Shown: positions 45,434-55,469 of the stretch, one piece after another
Position numbering within the stretch: the first letter of the stretch is position 1
Layout of the letters: every line of letters begins with the position of its first letter
NCBI GenBank assembly: GCA_003576905.1
Contig: QEVG01000014.1
Coordinates: forward strand, 1 to 64,000
DNA: 64,000 nt
Direction: 5' to 3'
Origin: Planctomycetota bacterium
GTDB lineage: Bacteria; Planctomycetota; Phycisphaerae; UBA1845; UTPLA1
The notes under the pieces: generated by a model
The model's database searches: none
Told to the model about the DNA's origin: nothing
Seen by the model: the letters and a program-made list of their open reading frames with translations, nothing else
Position numbers and translations under genes: made by a program

Positions 45434-45778
45434 TTATCCGTGGTAGAAATCCTCGCGCACGATCTTCCCGTTTTTCCATGTCTGGACGGCCACCTGACGC
45501 TGGGTCACGCGGCTTCCGCCCCTGGGGGTGAGATCAAAGGTCCACTCCACGGCGGAATGATCGCCGTCGACGAGCACCCGGCCGACGGTCGCTCCGTGGA
45601 ACTGCACGTTGTTTACGAATTGTTCCTCGTAGGTGCGGTTCGTCGCCTTGCCGACCCGGGGGTTGACGCCGTTCTCGGACATGACGACCTCGTCGGCGTA
45701 GTACCGGTCGAACGTTTCCAGGATCTTGCCTGCCATGATCCCGTCGATGACCGCCTTAGTCAGTTCACGCGTGTTCAT
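45434..45778 (-). CDS. SnoaL-like/NTF2-fold protein
   Basis: 114 aa of the SnoaL-like polyketide-cyclase/ketosteroid-isomerase fold: an N-terminal helix ending FDRYYADEVVMSENG, then beta-strands HSAVEWTFDL, SRVTQRQVAVQTW and GKIVREDFYHG. Small cavity proteins of this fold bind or isomerise hydrophobic molecules; most are uncharacterised. Start ATG 45778 has AAAGGAG 8 nt upstream. It follows the MarR regulator by 71 bp on the same strand, so it is a likely regulated target. Confidence 0.8.
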   Translation of the reverse strand: MNTRELTKAVIDGIMAGKILETFDRYYADEVVMSENGVNPRVGKATNRTYEEQFVNNVQFHGATVGRVLVDGDHSAVEWTFDLTPRGGSRVTQRQVAVQTWKNGKIVREDFYHG

Positions 45779-45849
45779 TGCAAATTCTCCTTTCGAGTAG
45801 ATTCGTTGTTGTCCCTTCTGCGACGCGAGGCCGCATGGCGCGCCCGCGC

Positions 45850-46320
45850 TTATTCGCGGCGCCGTGCCTTGACCAGCAGGCGATTGAGCTCGGTCAGTTC
45901 CGCCCGCGTCAGGTGGCCCAGCTGCCGGCGATGAAGATCGAGTACCGGCTGATCGAGACTCTTCAGGAGCGTAAGGCCCGCCGGAGTGATCTTCACGAGC
46001 ACGACGCGGCGGTCGTCTGGCGTCCTGCGCCGCGCGACGAGCCCGGCGCGCTCCAGTCGATCCACAAGGCGAGTCACGTCCGGATCGAAGGTTACCATTT
46101 CGGCCGCGATCCGCCGGCAGGGGAGTCCCTCGCCGCCGTGGCCTCGGAGGATTCGGAGGACGTTGTATTGCGGGCTGGAGATCCGGTGCCGCTGGAAGAG
46201 TTGGTCGAACTCGCGTGAAAGCAGATCCTGCGTGCGCTCGAGATTGAGCGCCGCCTCCTGCTCGGGCGCCTCGAACGGCTTTCGCTTGCCGATTTCCTTT
46301 TGCAGGTTTGACGTCGCCAT
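45850..46320 (-). CDS. MarR-family transcriptional regulator
   Basis: 156 aa. Winged helix-turn-helix of the MarR type: SPQYNVLRILRGHGGEGL, recognition helix RRIAAEMVTFDPDVTRLVDRLE, wing VARRRTPDDRRVVLVKIT, and C-terminal dimerisation helix. MarR dimers bind palindromes overlapping promoters and release on ligand binding. It heads a two-gene unit with the SnoaL-like protein. Its own promoter holds a short inverted repeat that could be an autoregulatory operator. Confidence 0.9.
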   Translation of the reverse strand: MATSNLQKEIGKRKPFEAPEQEAALNLERTQDLLSREFDQLFQRHRISSPQYNVLRILRGHGGEGLPCRRIAAEMVTFDPDVTRLVDRLERAGLVARRRTPDDRRVVLVKITPAGLTLLKSLDQPVLDLHRRQLGHLTRAELTELNRLLVKARRRE

Positions 46321-46335
46321 TTGAATACCTACCCA

Positions 46336-46364
46336 AATATACGTTTCAACGACTATCGTGTCAA
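46336..46364 (-). promoter_or_regulatory. Consensus promoter and putative operator of marR
   Basis: Minus-strand TTGACA (46359-46364) and TATATT (46336-46341) with a 17-bp spacer, the best promoter in the window. The spacer contains the inverted repeat ACGA-TAG-TCGT (46349-46359), which overlaps the -35 edge and could bind the MarR product. Confidence 0.8.
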
Positions 46365-46842
46365 CATAAAAATGCGTGTCGCCCCGAAATTCTTTCGGCC
46401 CCGCCCTTTGTGGCAAGTGGCGGATGCCGGGCGGAAAAGGGGGGACGCGGGGAACCCGGGTTCGCGCCTCGGCCGCACCCGATCGGAGGCACCGAAGCAT
46501 CTCGGGAGATTCGTGCCGCCGGCGGTTCCGGCGGCGCGGCATGTCACCGGCAGATGTGGTGTCCCAGCACTGAAATCGCGGTTGGGTGGAGGGCCGCGTC
46601 GCTTGCGCGTGTCCCGTTCCCGCGCAACGCGGTTGAGCGATTCGCACACGGTCCGGAGCGCGAGCCGGGAGCCCGGTTGAAACTATAGGACTGCCCGTTT
46701 TTGCCGGGGCCGAGCGCAATCTCTCGTTCATTGCACGTTGCGTTTTTCTTTGACAGCGCGATCGGCCGACGTAAACTGACGCGGGCGCGGCCAGGGATGG
46801 CCCGCGGTGCTTCAATCCTGCTTTCGCCAGAGCGAGGGCGCC
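46365..46842. other. Intergenic region between marR and the PAP2 gene
   Basis: 478 bp between divergent genes. Apart from the rightward promoter at 46750-46777 nothing recognisable is present. Several long open frames on both strands are Arg/Pro-rich and lack ribosome sites, so I treat them as non-coding. Confidence 0.45.
46750..46777 (+). promoter_or_regulatory. Sigma-70-like promoter of the PAP2 gene
   Basis: TTGACA (46750-46755) and TAAACT (46772-46777), 16-bp spacer, 66 bp upstream of ATG 46843. Confidence 0.65.
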
Positions 46843-47964
46843 ATGACCATTCGAACCGCAATCGTCTGCTTCCTGCTGTTCGTCGGCTCCGGTTGTCACT
46901 CCATGTTGCTCGATGTGCCGACATTCGGCCCGTCGGACTCCCTTTCCGATCGCCTCGCCATGATTGAGGCCCAGCGTCTTGGTTACGGCCATGCCGCGCC
47001 GCGCTTGTCGGAGGGAACAGGTGCTTCGGCGTCCGCGGAGACGCTTTCGGTGGCCCTGCCCAATCGACCTTCGTTAATCGGCGACGGTAACCGGGCGAAT
47101 CTTGGATACGAAACCTCGATGCCCCCCGGTCCCATGACCATGGGCGACACCGGCGATGAGATGCCGGCCGAAACATCGGAAGCGCACGTGGATTTGTCCA
47201 ACTCGGTCCGTCCGGCGTCGAGTTCGGGTCGATCGCCGCCGCTCAATTCGTTCTGGGACACGGTCAAGCGCGACGTAAGGGAGATGCCCGGCGACCTGTG
47301 GCGGGACACCAAGCTCGTTTATGCCAACCCGGTGAACCTGGTGATTCTCGGGTCGACGTTCGGCGGCGCAATCGCGTTGCGCGAGACGGGTGTCGACAGT
47401 ACGATCGAGCACCATTTCAACGTCGACAACGACCTTCAGCCACCACACCACACGTTTAAGGAGGATTGGCGCGACGCCTTTGGCGCGGCGGGAAATCCCG
47501 GAACGCATTTCGCGCTCGCGGGGCTCTGGTATCTCGTCGGCCAGCAGGCGATGGACGACAAGACCTATGAAGTAGGTAAGACGCTCTTTTCCGCGCTCGC
47601 GATCAACGGCGTCACCGTAATGATCGGCCAGGCGGCGACATACGATCGCTCCCCGAACGGCGAATACGGCACGATGCCGTCGGGCCACACGTCGAGCAGC
47701 TTCGTCTTTGCAAGCGTGATGCATCGGGCATACGGACATCTTGTGGGTGCGCCCCTTTACGGCCTCGCGACCCTCGTCGCCTACGAGCGGGTTGAAGACG
47801 GCGAGCATTATTTTTCCGACGTGGTCATGGGCGGCGTGCTCGGCCTCGTTGTCGGTCACAGCGTGGCCGGCGGGCGCGATCCGGAAATCTTCGGCTGGAA
47901 GCTCGTCCCCTGGGCCAGTCCGCAGGGCGGGGTGGGCGTGGCGTTCACAAAGCCGCTGGAATGA
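46843..47964 (+). CDS. PAP2-superfamily phosphatase, probable lipoprotein
   Basis: 373 aa. The N-terminal signal ends at FVGSGC (Cys18), a plausible but atypical lipobox. After a low-complexity linker, residues about 190-350 form a PAP2/haloperoxidase-like domain with PSGHTSSSF (motif 2) and YERVEDGEHYFSDVVMGG (motif 3). The first motif is weaker (ATYDRSPNGEYG region). PAP2 enzymes dephosphorylate phospholipids or undecaprenyl pyrophosphate at the membrane. Start ATG 46843 follows GAGGG. Confidence 0.8.
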   Translation: MTIRTAIVCFLLFVGSGCHSMLLDVPTFGPSDSLSDRLAMIEAQRLGYGHAAPRLSEGTGASASAETLSVALPNRPSLIGDGNRANLGYETSMPPGPMTMGDTGDEMPAETSEAHVDLSNSVRPASSSGRSPPLNSFWDTVKRDVREMPGDLWRDTKLVYANPVNLVILGSTFGGAIALRETGVDSTIEHHFNVDNDLQPPHHTFKEDWRDAFGAAGNPGTHFALAGLWYLVGQQAMDDKTYEVGKTLFSALAINGVTVMIGQAATYDRSPNGEYGTMPSGHTSSSFVFASVMHRAYGHLVGAPLYGLATLVAYERVEDGEHYFSDVVMGGVLGLVVGHSVAGGRDPEIFGWKLVPWASPQGGVGVAFTKPLE

Positions 47965-48070
47965 TTCGCTTTCGTGATTCTCCCTGTCCGTTCATGGCGT
48001 GAGGCCCGCGCGGCTCCTACGATTTCCACCGATTGGGACAGGTCGATCTTCCCTCCTTCGGAGTTCCGCC

Positions 48071-49264
48071 ATGAAGAATACGTCGCTTTTACTGATCCTT
48101 GTCGCCCTCGGTTCGGGATTGTCCGATGCGAGCGCGGGTGACTGGCCGAACTTCCGCGGCCCGAACCACGACGGGGTCTGCACCGAGACGGGCATCCGCA
48201 CCGAATTCAAAGATTCGCCCAAGGTTCTCTGGCAGCGCGAAGTCGGCTCGGCGTTCAGTTCGTTCGCGGTGGTCGGCGGACGGGTCTTCACCTGCGGCAC
48301 CGAGGACAAACAGCAGGTTCTATTGTGCCTTCGCGCTGACACAGGCGACGCGATCTGGAAAGCCCCGATCGAGAAGGAATACCGCGACAGCTTCGGCGAC
48401 GGCTGCCGCGCGACGCCGACGGTCAGCGACGGCCTCGTCTACATCGCCGGCGCTCACGGCCGCGTGCTCTGCTGCGACGCCGAGACCGGCTCGGTTGTCT
48501 GGAGCGAGGAGTTCGACCATAAGCCGCAGTGGGGATACAGCGGGTCAGTCCTGGTCGACGGCGAGCTGGCGATCTTCCAGGCCGGAAAGGGCGACGGGGC
48601 CCTTCGCGCGGTGAACAAGAAGACCGGCAAGCCCGTCTGGAAGTGCGACACGGACGAGCCGGGCTACGCCACTCCGCTGCCATTTGACTTCAACGGCACG
48701 CGGTACGTGTGCGGCTTCAACGCACACCGCGCTATCATTGCGGAAGTATCCACTGGAAAGAAAGCGGCGGCGATCCCGTGGGAGACGGATTGGAACGTCA
48801 ACGCCGCGGCGCCCATCTATCACGAGAAGCACTTGTTTCTGAACTCGGGATACAAGACGGGCTGCGGGCTGTTCGCGCTGTCAAAAGGCGCGGGCGCGAT
48901 GGAATCCGAGGAGGTCTGGCGAAGCAAGGTGCTGCTCAACAAGTTCCAGTCCGCCATTCTCACGGGTGGAAAGCTCTATGCCAGCGATGAGAAGGCATTC
49001 AAGTGCGTGGACTTCATGACCGGCCGTGAAGAGTGGAAGGTCCCGCGCATTGCGAACGGAACGATGATTCTCGCCGAGGGCCACCTCTTTCTGCTGACCG
49101 AGCGGGGCGAACTCCAGGTCGGCAGTCCCAGCCCTGAGGGCTGGCAGCCGCATTCAAAGGTTGAGATTCTCGATGACAAGTGCTGGACCGTCCCGGTGAT
49201 CAGCGGCGGCCGCCTTTTCGCCCGAAATCTCGAGCGCGTTGTCTGCCTCGACATTCGCGAGTGA
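48071..49264 (+). CDS. Secreted PQQ-like beta-propeller protein
   Basis: 397 aa. Signal peptide to about residue 22 (ASA|GDWPNFRGPNHDGVC). The mature protein is a propeller of PQQ/quinoprotein-type blades (LRADTGDAIWKAPI, CDAETGSVVWSEEF, VNKKTGKPVWKCD, DFMTGREEWKV). Planctomycetes encode many such WPNFRGP-starting proteins, none with a defined activity known to me. No PQQ-binding Glu/Asn triad is evident, so it is more likely a binding scaffold than a dehydrogenase. Start ATG 48071 follows GGAG. Confidence 0.82.
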   Translation: MKNTSLLLILVALGSGLSDASAGDWPNFRGPNHDGVCTETGIRTEFKDSPKVLWQREVGSAFSSFAVVGGRVFTCGTEDKQQVLLCLRADTGDAIWKAPIEKEYRDSFGDGCRATPTVSDGLVYIAGAHGRVLCCDAETGSVVWSEEFDHKPQWGYSGSVLVDGELAIFQAGKGDGALRAVNKKTGKPVWKCDTDEPGYATPLPFDFNGTRYVCGFNAHRAIIAEVSTGKKAAAIPWETDWNVNAAAPIYHEKHLFLNSGYKTGCGLFALSKGAGAMESEEVWRSKVLLNKFQSAILTGGKLYASDEKAFKCVDFMTGREEWKVPRIANGTMILAEGHLFLLTERGELQVGSPSPEGWQPHSKVEILDDKCWTVPVISGGRLFARNLERVVCLDIRE

Positions 49265-49460
49265 CCGCCGCCGCCGGTTGTGAAGGGCGATACCGCCCGG
49301 TTCGTGGTGCGGGGATTCGGCAAGGACTGGCGAGCCGACGCCTGCGGGGCCGAAATACCATGTAGCGGTCGTTTTCCGCTGCGCCGCCGCGGGCGCGGGT
49401 GTTTGATCACCGTGCCGTGGCCGGCGCGATCACGGTGTTGCGTTCAGGAGGCCGTTGACG

Positions 49461-49607
49461 ATGGATGTCCTTTGCGAACTCATCAGTCCGTTTGTTGCCA
49501 TTACACAGCAGATCATCAATATTGCGTTCTTTCCGCTTTCGTTTCTCGGAATCAATCCGCCGTCGGTCGTAACGGCCGTCGGCAGCGCCTTGAACTGCAC
49601 TTTCTAG
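49461..49607 (+). CDS. Predicted 48-aa small hydrophobic protein
   Basis: 48 residues beginning MDVLCELISPFVAITQQ, with one hydrophobic segment (about 8-30), two cysteines (5 and 46) and a short tail ending NCTF. CAGGAGG lies 9 nt before the ATG. It stands alone between the propeller gene and the convergent ABC permease, with no recognised family. Well-placed ribosome site and balanced codon use favour a real gene. Confidence 0.5.
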   Translation: MDVLCELISPFVAITQQIINIAFFPLSFLGINPPSVVTAVGSALNCTF

Positions 49608-49657
49608 ATCGGCTCGGCGGGAAGGTCAGCGCCGGGTCGGTGGCCGAAGGTCGTGCG

Positions 49658-50983
<1,326 letters not shown>

Positions 50984-51071
50984 GGTCTCCTGTCTCGCCG
51001 CCCGGTGTCATTTCGTCCGTCGGCGTTTTTCTGCGATTCGTCCCGTTTGTCGCGCTGCGGGCGATTCAATC

Positions 51072-52340
51072 CTATTCGTGACGCAACGCGTCGATGGGGT
51101 GCAGAATCGCCGCCTTGAAGGCCGGGATAACCCCGAAAATCACGCCCGCCCCGGCGGAAAAACCCAGAGCCAGTGCCACCGACCACAGCGGCACGTTGAT
51201 ATCCACCATCTGGGGATGCATGCCGGCCATGTGGGTAAGCACGTATCCAATCGCCACGCCGATCGCGCCGCCGGTCGTGCTGAGCACGACCGCCTCGGTA
51301 AGGAACTGAAGCATGATGTCGCGGCGTCGCCCGCCGACGCTCTTGCGCAGGCCGATTTCGCGGGTGCGCTCGCTGACCGAGACGAACATGACGTTCATGA
51401 TGCCGATGCCGCCGACGAGCAGGCTGATGCTTACGATGCCCGCCAGGACGCTTGCGGCGATGGTGCGGACCTTTCCGAACTCCCGCAGCATCTGGTCCTG
51501 GCGGGAGATGCCGAAGTCATCGGGCTGTCCGATGGTGAGCCCGTGGCGCTGGCGGAGCACGCGGCGAATCTGGGCCTCGGCCTGGTCAATGACTTCCTCG
51601 CTTCGGGCCTCGGCGAGAAAGCGCATGGTCGTGCGCATCTGCGGAAACATCTGGAGCATCGTGGTGTAGGGGATCATGACGGTTTCGTCCTGATCGTCGC
51701 CCATGAAGCTGCCCTTGGGTTCGAGGATTCCGATGACACGAAAGCGGCGGTCGGCGATCTGGACGAAGTCGCCGAGTATCGACTCGTCGCATTGAAGGAG
51801 CTTCAGGACGCTGCGCCCGACAACCACGACGTCCGCCGCCTTCTCCACGTCCATCGGGCCGAAGAAGCGTCCCTTGTCGACGTAGTAATTGCGGATTACC
51901 TGGTATGCCTCGGTCACGCCGCGCGTGGGAACCTGCTTCGCGCTCGACTTGCGATAGGCCACCTGCGTTTCGGTGAAAAGGAAGGGCGTAATCCGCTGAA
52001 TATCCGGGCACTCCGTCCGGACGGCCTCCACGTCGCGTTCGTCCATTATGATCCGGCCGATCCCAGTGATTTCCTGCTCCCAGGAGATGTCGGGCCAGAC
52101 GATCATGTACTGCGTGCCGTACCCGCGAAGCATGTTGGTCATGTACCGGCCGAATCCCTCAACGAACGAGACGACGGTGATGATCGCGGTGACGGCAATG
52201 ATTACTCCGAGCGTGGTGAGAAAAGAACGGCCGCGGTTCGCCCAGATCTGCGCGAAGGCGGTCAGGATGTTCTGTCCGCTTCGCGCCGCCGCGCCGGCGA
52301 CGGCATGCCCGGCCCGCGAAAGCCGCCCCGCGGTATTCAT
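51072..52340 (-). CDS. ABC transporter permease, FtsX/MacB type (copy 2)
   Basis: 422 aa from ATG 52340. Same architecture as copy 1: first span RSFLTTLGVIIAVTAIITVV, periplasmic domain, three C-terminal spans with SERTREIGLRKSVGGRRRD. The ATG overlaps the stop of the ATPase gene by 4 nt (ATGA), so the two are coupled; a longer frame to 52463 is just the ATPase gene in another frame. With copy 1 it could form a heterodimeric permease. Confidence 0.9.
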   Translation of the reverse strand: MNTAGRLSRAGHAVAGAAARSGQNILTAFAQIWANRGRSFLTTLGVIIAVTAIITVVSFVEGFGRYMTNMLRGYGTQYMIVWPDISWEQEITGIGRIIMDERDVEAVRTECPDIQRITPFLFTETQVAYRKSSAKQVPTRGVTEAYQVIRNYYVDKGRFFGPMDVEKAADVVVVGRSVLKLLQCDESILGDFVQIADRRFRVIGILEPKGSFMGDDQDETVMIPYTTMLQMFPQMRTTMRFLAEARSEEVIDQAEAQIRRVLRQRHGLTIGQPDDFGISRQDQMLREFGKVRTIAASVLAGIVSISLLVGGIGIMNVMFVSVSERTREIGLRKSVGGRRRDIMLQFLTEAVVLSTTGGAIGVAIGYVLTHMAGMHPQMVDINVPLWSVALALGFSAGAGVIFGVIPAFKAAILHPIDALRHE

Positions 52341-53095
52341 GCGCCGGCTCCCACGGCCGGGGCGAACTCGGGACGGCCTTCCGGAGCCGCCTCGGCGCGC
52401 CCGCGTTCGGAGAGGATGTCGGAGGCGATCATGCCGTCGCGAAGCGTGACGATTCGATGGCACCTCTGCGCGATGTCCGGCTCGTGGGTGACGATGATAA
52501 TCGTCTGCCCCGAGGCGTACAGCTCGTCGAAAATGGACATGATCTCGTTGCCCGTGGCCGAGTCGAGGTTGCCCGTGGGCTCGTCTGCGAGAATGATGTC
52601 AGGCTCCTGGGCGAGAGCCCGGGCAATGGCGACGCGCTGCTTCTGCCCGCCGGAAAGCTGGTTCGGCCGGTGCTTCGCGCGATCGGCGAGGCCCACGCGC
52701 TCCAGGGCGGCCAGCGCCCGCTGCCGGCGGCGCGGCAGCATCGCGTACATGAGCGGAAGCTGTACGTTTTTCAGCGCGGTCGTGCGGGGGAGCAGCTCGA
52801 AGTTCTGAAAGACGAAGCCGATCTGCCGGCCGCGAATGCGGGCCAGGGCCGATTGAGACAGGTGAGAGACCTCGGTTCCGTTGAGCAGATAGCTCCCGCT
52901 GGTCGGGATGTCGAGGCACCCCAGGATGTTCATGAGTGTGCTCTTGCCCGAACCCGACGGACCCATGATCGCGACGTACTCATTTTGATGAATCGTCAGC
53001 GAGACCCCGCGCAGGGCGTGGACCAGTTCGGTGCCGACGCGGTAGATCTTCTGAAGATCGCGAAATTCAATCAGCTTTTCGCGTGTGTCCTGCAT
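52337..53095 (-). CDS. ABC transporter ATP-binding protein (MacB/LolD type)
   Basis: 252 aa. Walker A GPSGSGKST (45-53), Q-loop in FVFQNFELLP, signature QLSGGQKQRVAIARAL, Walker B IILADEPTGNLDS and switch His in IIVTHEPD. Sequence type is that of MacB/LolD ATPases. Start ATG 53095 matches the family N-terminus; the longer upstream frame is Arg-rich. Lies 70 bp after the membrane-fusion protein gene and overlaps the next permease. Confidence 0.93.
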   Translation of the reverse strand: MQDTREKLIEFRDLQKIYRVGTELVHALRGVSLTIHQNEYVAIMGPSGSGKSTLMNILGCLDIPTSGSYLLNGTEVSHLSQSALARIRGRQIGFVFQNFELLPRTTALKNVQLPLMYAMLPRRRQRALAALERVGLADRAKHRPNQLSGGQKQRVAIARALAQEPDIILADEPTGNLDSATGNEIMSIFDELYASGQTIIIVTHEPDIAQRCHRIVTLRDGMIASDILSERGRAEAAPEGRPEFAPAVGAGA

Positions 53096-53165
53096 GGCGC
53101 TTTGCCCATCGTGCCAGAAAGTGCGTCGTTGCAAAAAGGTCGCCGTCCGTCGCTGTTCCCGGCGG

Positions 53166-54533
53166 CTAGCTTGCCTCTTTCGGGTTCTCCGCATCGCCGC
53201 CCTCGGCGAGGTGCGGGCCTTCGGACGTCTGCTGCCCGCGCTTCTTCGCCTCGGCGAGCTTCTTCTTTTCATCGTCGGGGAGCGAGACCTTTCGGCCCTC
53301 CTTGAGCTGGTCGAGGCTGCGGTACGGACCGATGATGACCACGTCGTCCATCGCCACGCCGTCCTCCAGTTCCACCAGCCGCGTGTCCGCGATGCCCGGC
53401 TCGATAAGACGCACCTGGGCCTTGTCGTCGTTGAGGACGTAAACGACCTTGATGTATTGTGCCGCGCGGGCGCGCTCTGACAGGTCCTTGGTCGACTGCT
53501 TCGCCTCGAACTTGTTGACGATTTCCTCGGGCAGCTCCTTGCGCATGCGGTGTACGATGGCCTCGACCGGGATCGTGATGGCGTCCTTCTTTCGCGCCAC
53601 CTCGATCTCGACGTTGGCGGTCATGCCCGGCCGAATGCGCGGATCGTCCGCCATGACTTCCAGCAACGTCTCAAACGTGACGACGTCGCGGCCAACCTCC
53701 TTGGTGCTCTTCGAGGCAACGCGTATGACTTTCGCAGGAATGGCGACCTGCTGATCGGCCTGGAGATAGATGCGCGCCGGCTGGTCCGGCTTTACCAGCG
53801 GAACGTCCACCTCGTCGACGCGTGCACGCACCTGCATCTTGGACAGGTCGCTGATGGTCATGACGACGGTGCCGGGGTTGTTCATGGTCCCGGTGACGAC
53901 GACTTCGCCCAGCTTCGCCATGAGCTTTGAGACGATGCCGTCAATCGGGGATTCGATGACGGTCTTCTTCAGATCTTCCTTGAGGCGCTTGACGTAACAC
54001 TCGGCCTCGATCAGCTCCTGCTTGCGCATGTCGAGCATGGCCGTGGCCTTTTTGAGCACCGTGACGTAGTCCATCCGCTCCTTGTCGCTCGTCGCGTCCA
54101 CCTCGGTGAGCCGAAGCTGACGTTGATGGTCCCTCCGTGCCTGTTCCAGATCGGCCTCCGCATCCGCGATGGACGCCTGAAGCCGGCGCACCCGGGCCTC
54201 GCCCGATTCCACCTCGGCCAGGAGATTGTCGTTGTTCAGGCGGCAGAGCAGGTCGCCGGCCTTGACCCGGTCGCCCTCTTCGACGGGCATTTCGTCGATG
54301 CGGGCCATGATCTCCGAGCGGATTTCGACTTCGAGCGTCGCTTCCACCTCGCCCGGCGCCTGGACGAGCTGCACGATCTCCTGCCGCTCCGGAACGGCCA
54401 CGATTACGGTGAGGGGGACTTCCTCCGCGACATTAAGAATCGGTTTGCCGTCGGAGTCCTTGCGAAACCGGGCGAGCGCGAAGATACCGCCCGAGAGGGC
54501 GACCAGGAGGAGGAGTCCGAGTAGTTTTCTCAT
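53166..54533 (-). CDS. Membrane-fusion/efflux adaptor protein (HlyD/MacA-like)
   Basis: 455 aa. One N-terminal span (about 4-20), then a biotinyl-lipoyl-like barrel (EIMARIDEMPVEEGDRVKAGD), a long coiled-coil hairpin (about 105-195), the second lipoyl half (SPIDGIVSKLMAKLGEVVV) and beta-barrel/MP domains (to about 345). The C-terminal 110 residues are charged and low-complexity. Adaptors of this type link a MacB-like ABC pump to an outer-membrane duct; no duct gene is seen here. Confidence 0.9.
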   Translation of the reverse strand: MRKLLGLLLLVALSGGIFALARFRKDSDGKPILNVAEEVPLTVIVAVPERQEIVQLVQAPGEVEATLEVEIRSEIMARIDEMPVEEGDRVKAGDLLCRLNNDNLLAEVESGEARVRRLQASIADAEADLEQARRDHQRQLRLTEVDATSDKERMDYVTVLKKATAMLDMRKQELIEAECYVKRLKEDLKKTVIESPIDGIVSKLMAKLGEVVVTGTMNNPGTVVMTISDLSKMQVRARVDEVDVPLVKPDQPARIYLQADQQVAIPAKVIRVASKSTKEVGRDVVTFETLLEVMADDPRIRPGMTANVEIEVARKKDAITIPVEAIVHRMRKELPEEIVNKFEAKQSTKDLSERARAAQYIKVVYVLNDDKAQVRLIEPGIADTRLVELEDGVAMDDVVIIGPYRSLDQLKEGRKVSLPDDEKKKLAEAKKRGQQTSEGPHLAEGGDAENPKEAS

Positions 54534-54566
54534 GGCGTCGCTGCCTTTCGGATTCTTACAGGTTCG

Positions 54567-55328
54567 TCAGAGGGCCGTCCGGGCATACTCGCTGCCGACG
54601 TGCGCCGCGGAAGAGACAAGATACATCAGGATGCAGGTCGCGATGGCGACGCGGCGGCTCAACTGTTGTGTCACAATGACCCCGATGGCGATCAGCACCC
54701 AGAACCAGATACGGAACGGGTCGATCGCCGCAAGATAGTAGAGCTTTCCGGGCTCGCCGATCATCGCAAGGGATGTATCCACGTGCACGGTTCGATAGAC
54801 GACCATCATTAGAAAGCGCAGCGCAATGGCCAGCAGGTCAACGAAGCCGGCATACACGCAGATGCTCATCAGGGTGTGGTATTCCGGTTTTCGGCCGGTC
54901 AGGGCGACGGCGGCGTAGAGCAGGGATGAAATCAGCAGAAAGGAGACGAGGGTCTGGATCGGCGTCAGTACGACCGCCCCGAGCCGCCGCAGCATCTTCA
55001 GGAACTCGCCCTGTTTGCGAACCGCGTCCATCGTTTCGCGCAGCTGTACGCGGTCGACCAGGTTGGACTGCTCCTTCTCAATGTGCGCGAGCATGGACTC
55101 GGTCTGCTGATCCACCAGCCGATCGATCAATCCCGTCTGCACCTGGCAATACCCGATGAGTGTAATCAGCGCGAGCAGAACAACGAGGGTCATGCCGTAC
55201 GAGCCGGTATCCTCGACGCGCGCGTACAGCCGGCCGGGCGTGAGATAGACCCACAGGGCATGCCGAACGCCCAGGCTGCCGTTTTCGATATTGTGCGCGC
55301 CGCTCGCCAACGCAAACTCACCCGCCAC
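54567..55328 (-). CDS. Yip1-like membrane protein
   Basis: 253 aa with about five membrane spans, a soluble coiled-coil segment between spans 1 and 2 (LIDRLVDQQTESMLAHIEKE) and a pattern typical of Yip1-domain proteins (VVLTPIQTLVSFLLISSLLY). GTG start at 55328. First gene of the leftward transporter cluster (33 bp before the adaptor). Its role is unknown; the position suggests help in exporter assembly or localisation. Confidence 0.75.
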   Translation of the reverse strand: MAGEFALASGAHNIENGSLGVRHALWVYLTPGRLYARVEDTGSYGMTLVVLLALITLIGYCQVQTGLIDRLVDQQTESMLAHIEKEQSNLVDRVQLRETMDAVRKQGEFLKMLRRLGAVVLTPIQTLVSFLLISSLLYAAVALTGRKPEYHTLMSICVYAGFVDLLAIALRFLMMVVYRTVHVDTSLAMIGEPGKLYYLAAIDPFRIWFWVLIAIGVIVTQQLSRRVAIATCILMYLVSSAAHVGSEYARTAL

Positions 55329-55469
55329 TCAGAGGTGTCGTACCCTAAGCCTATGCAACGGAATCCGTCATGATTCAATTCGCCCCTGTTGACATAATAT
55401 TTGGCCGGAACGGTCTGTGCGACGTGCCTTTGCCTCCGGGAAGGGGCCGGCGATCCCCGCGGCGGCGTT

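Noticed and set aside
46353-47176. Several overlapping open frames between marR and the PAP2 gene
   Set aside because: Low-complexity Arg/Pro/Gly products that overlap a good promoter and the start of the PAP2 gene.
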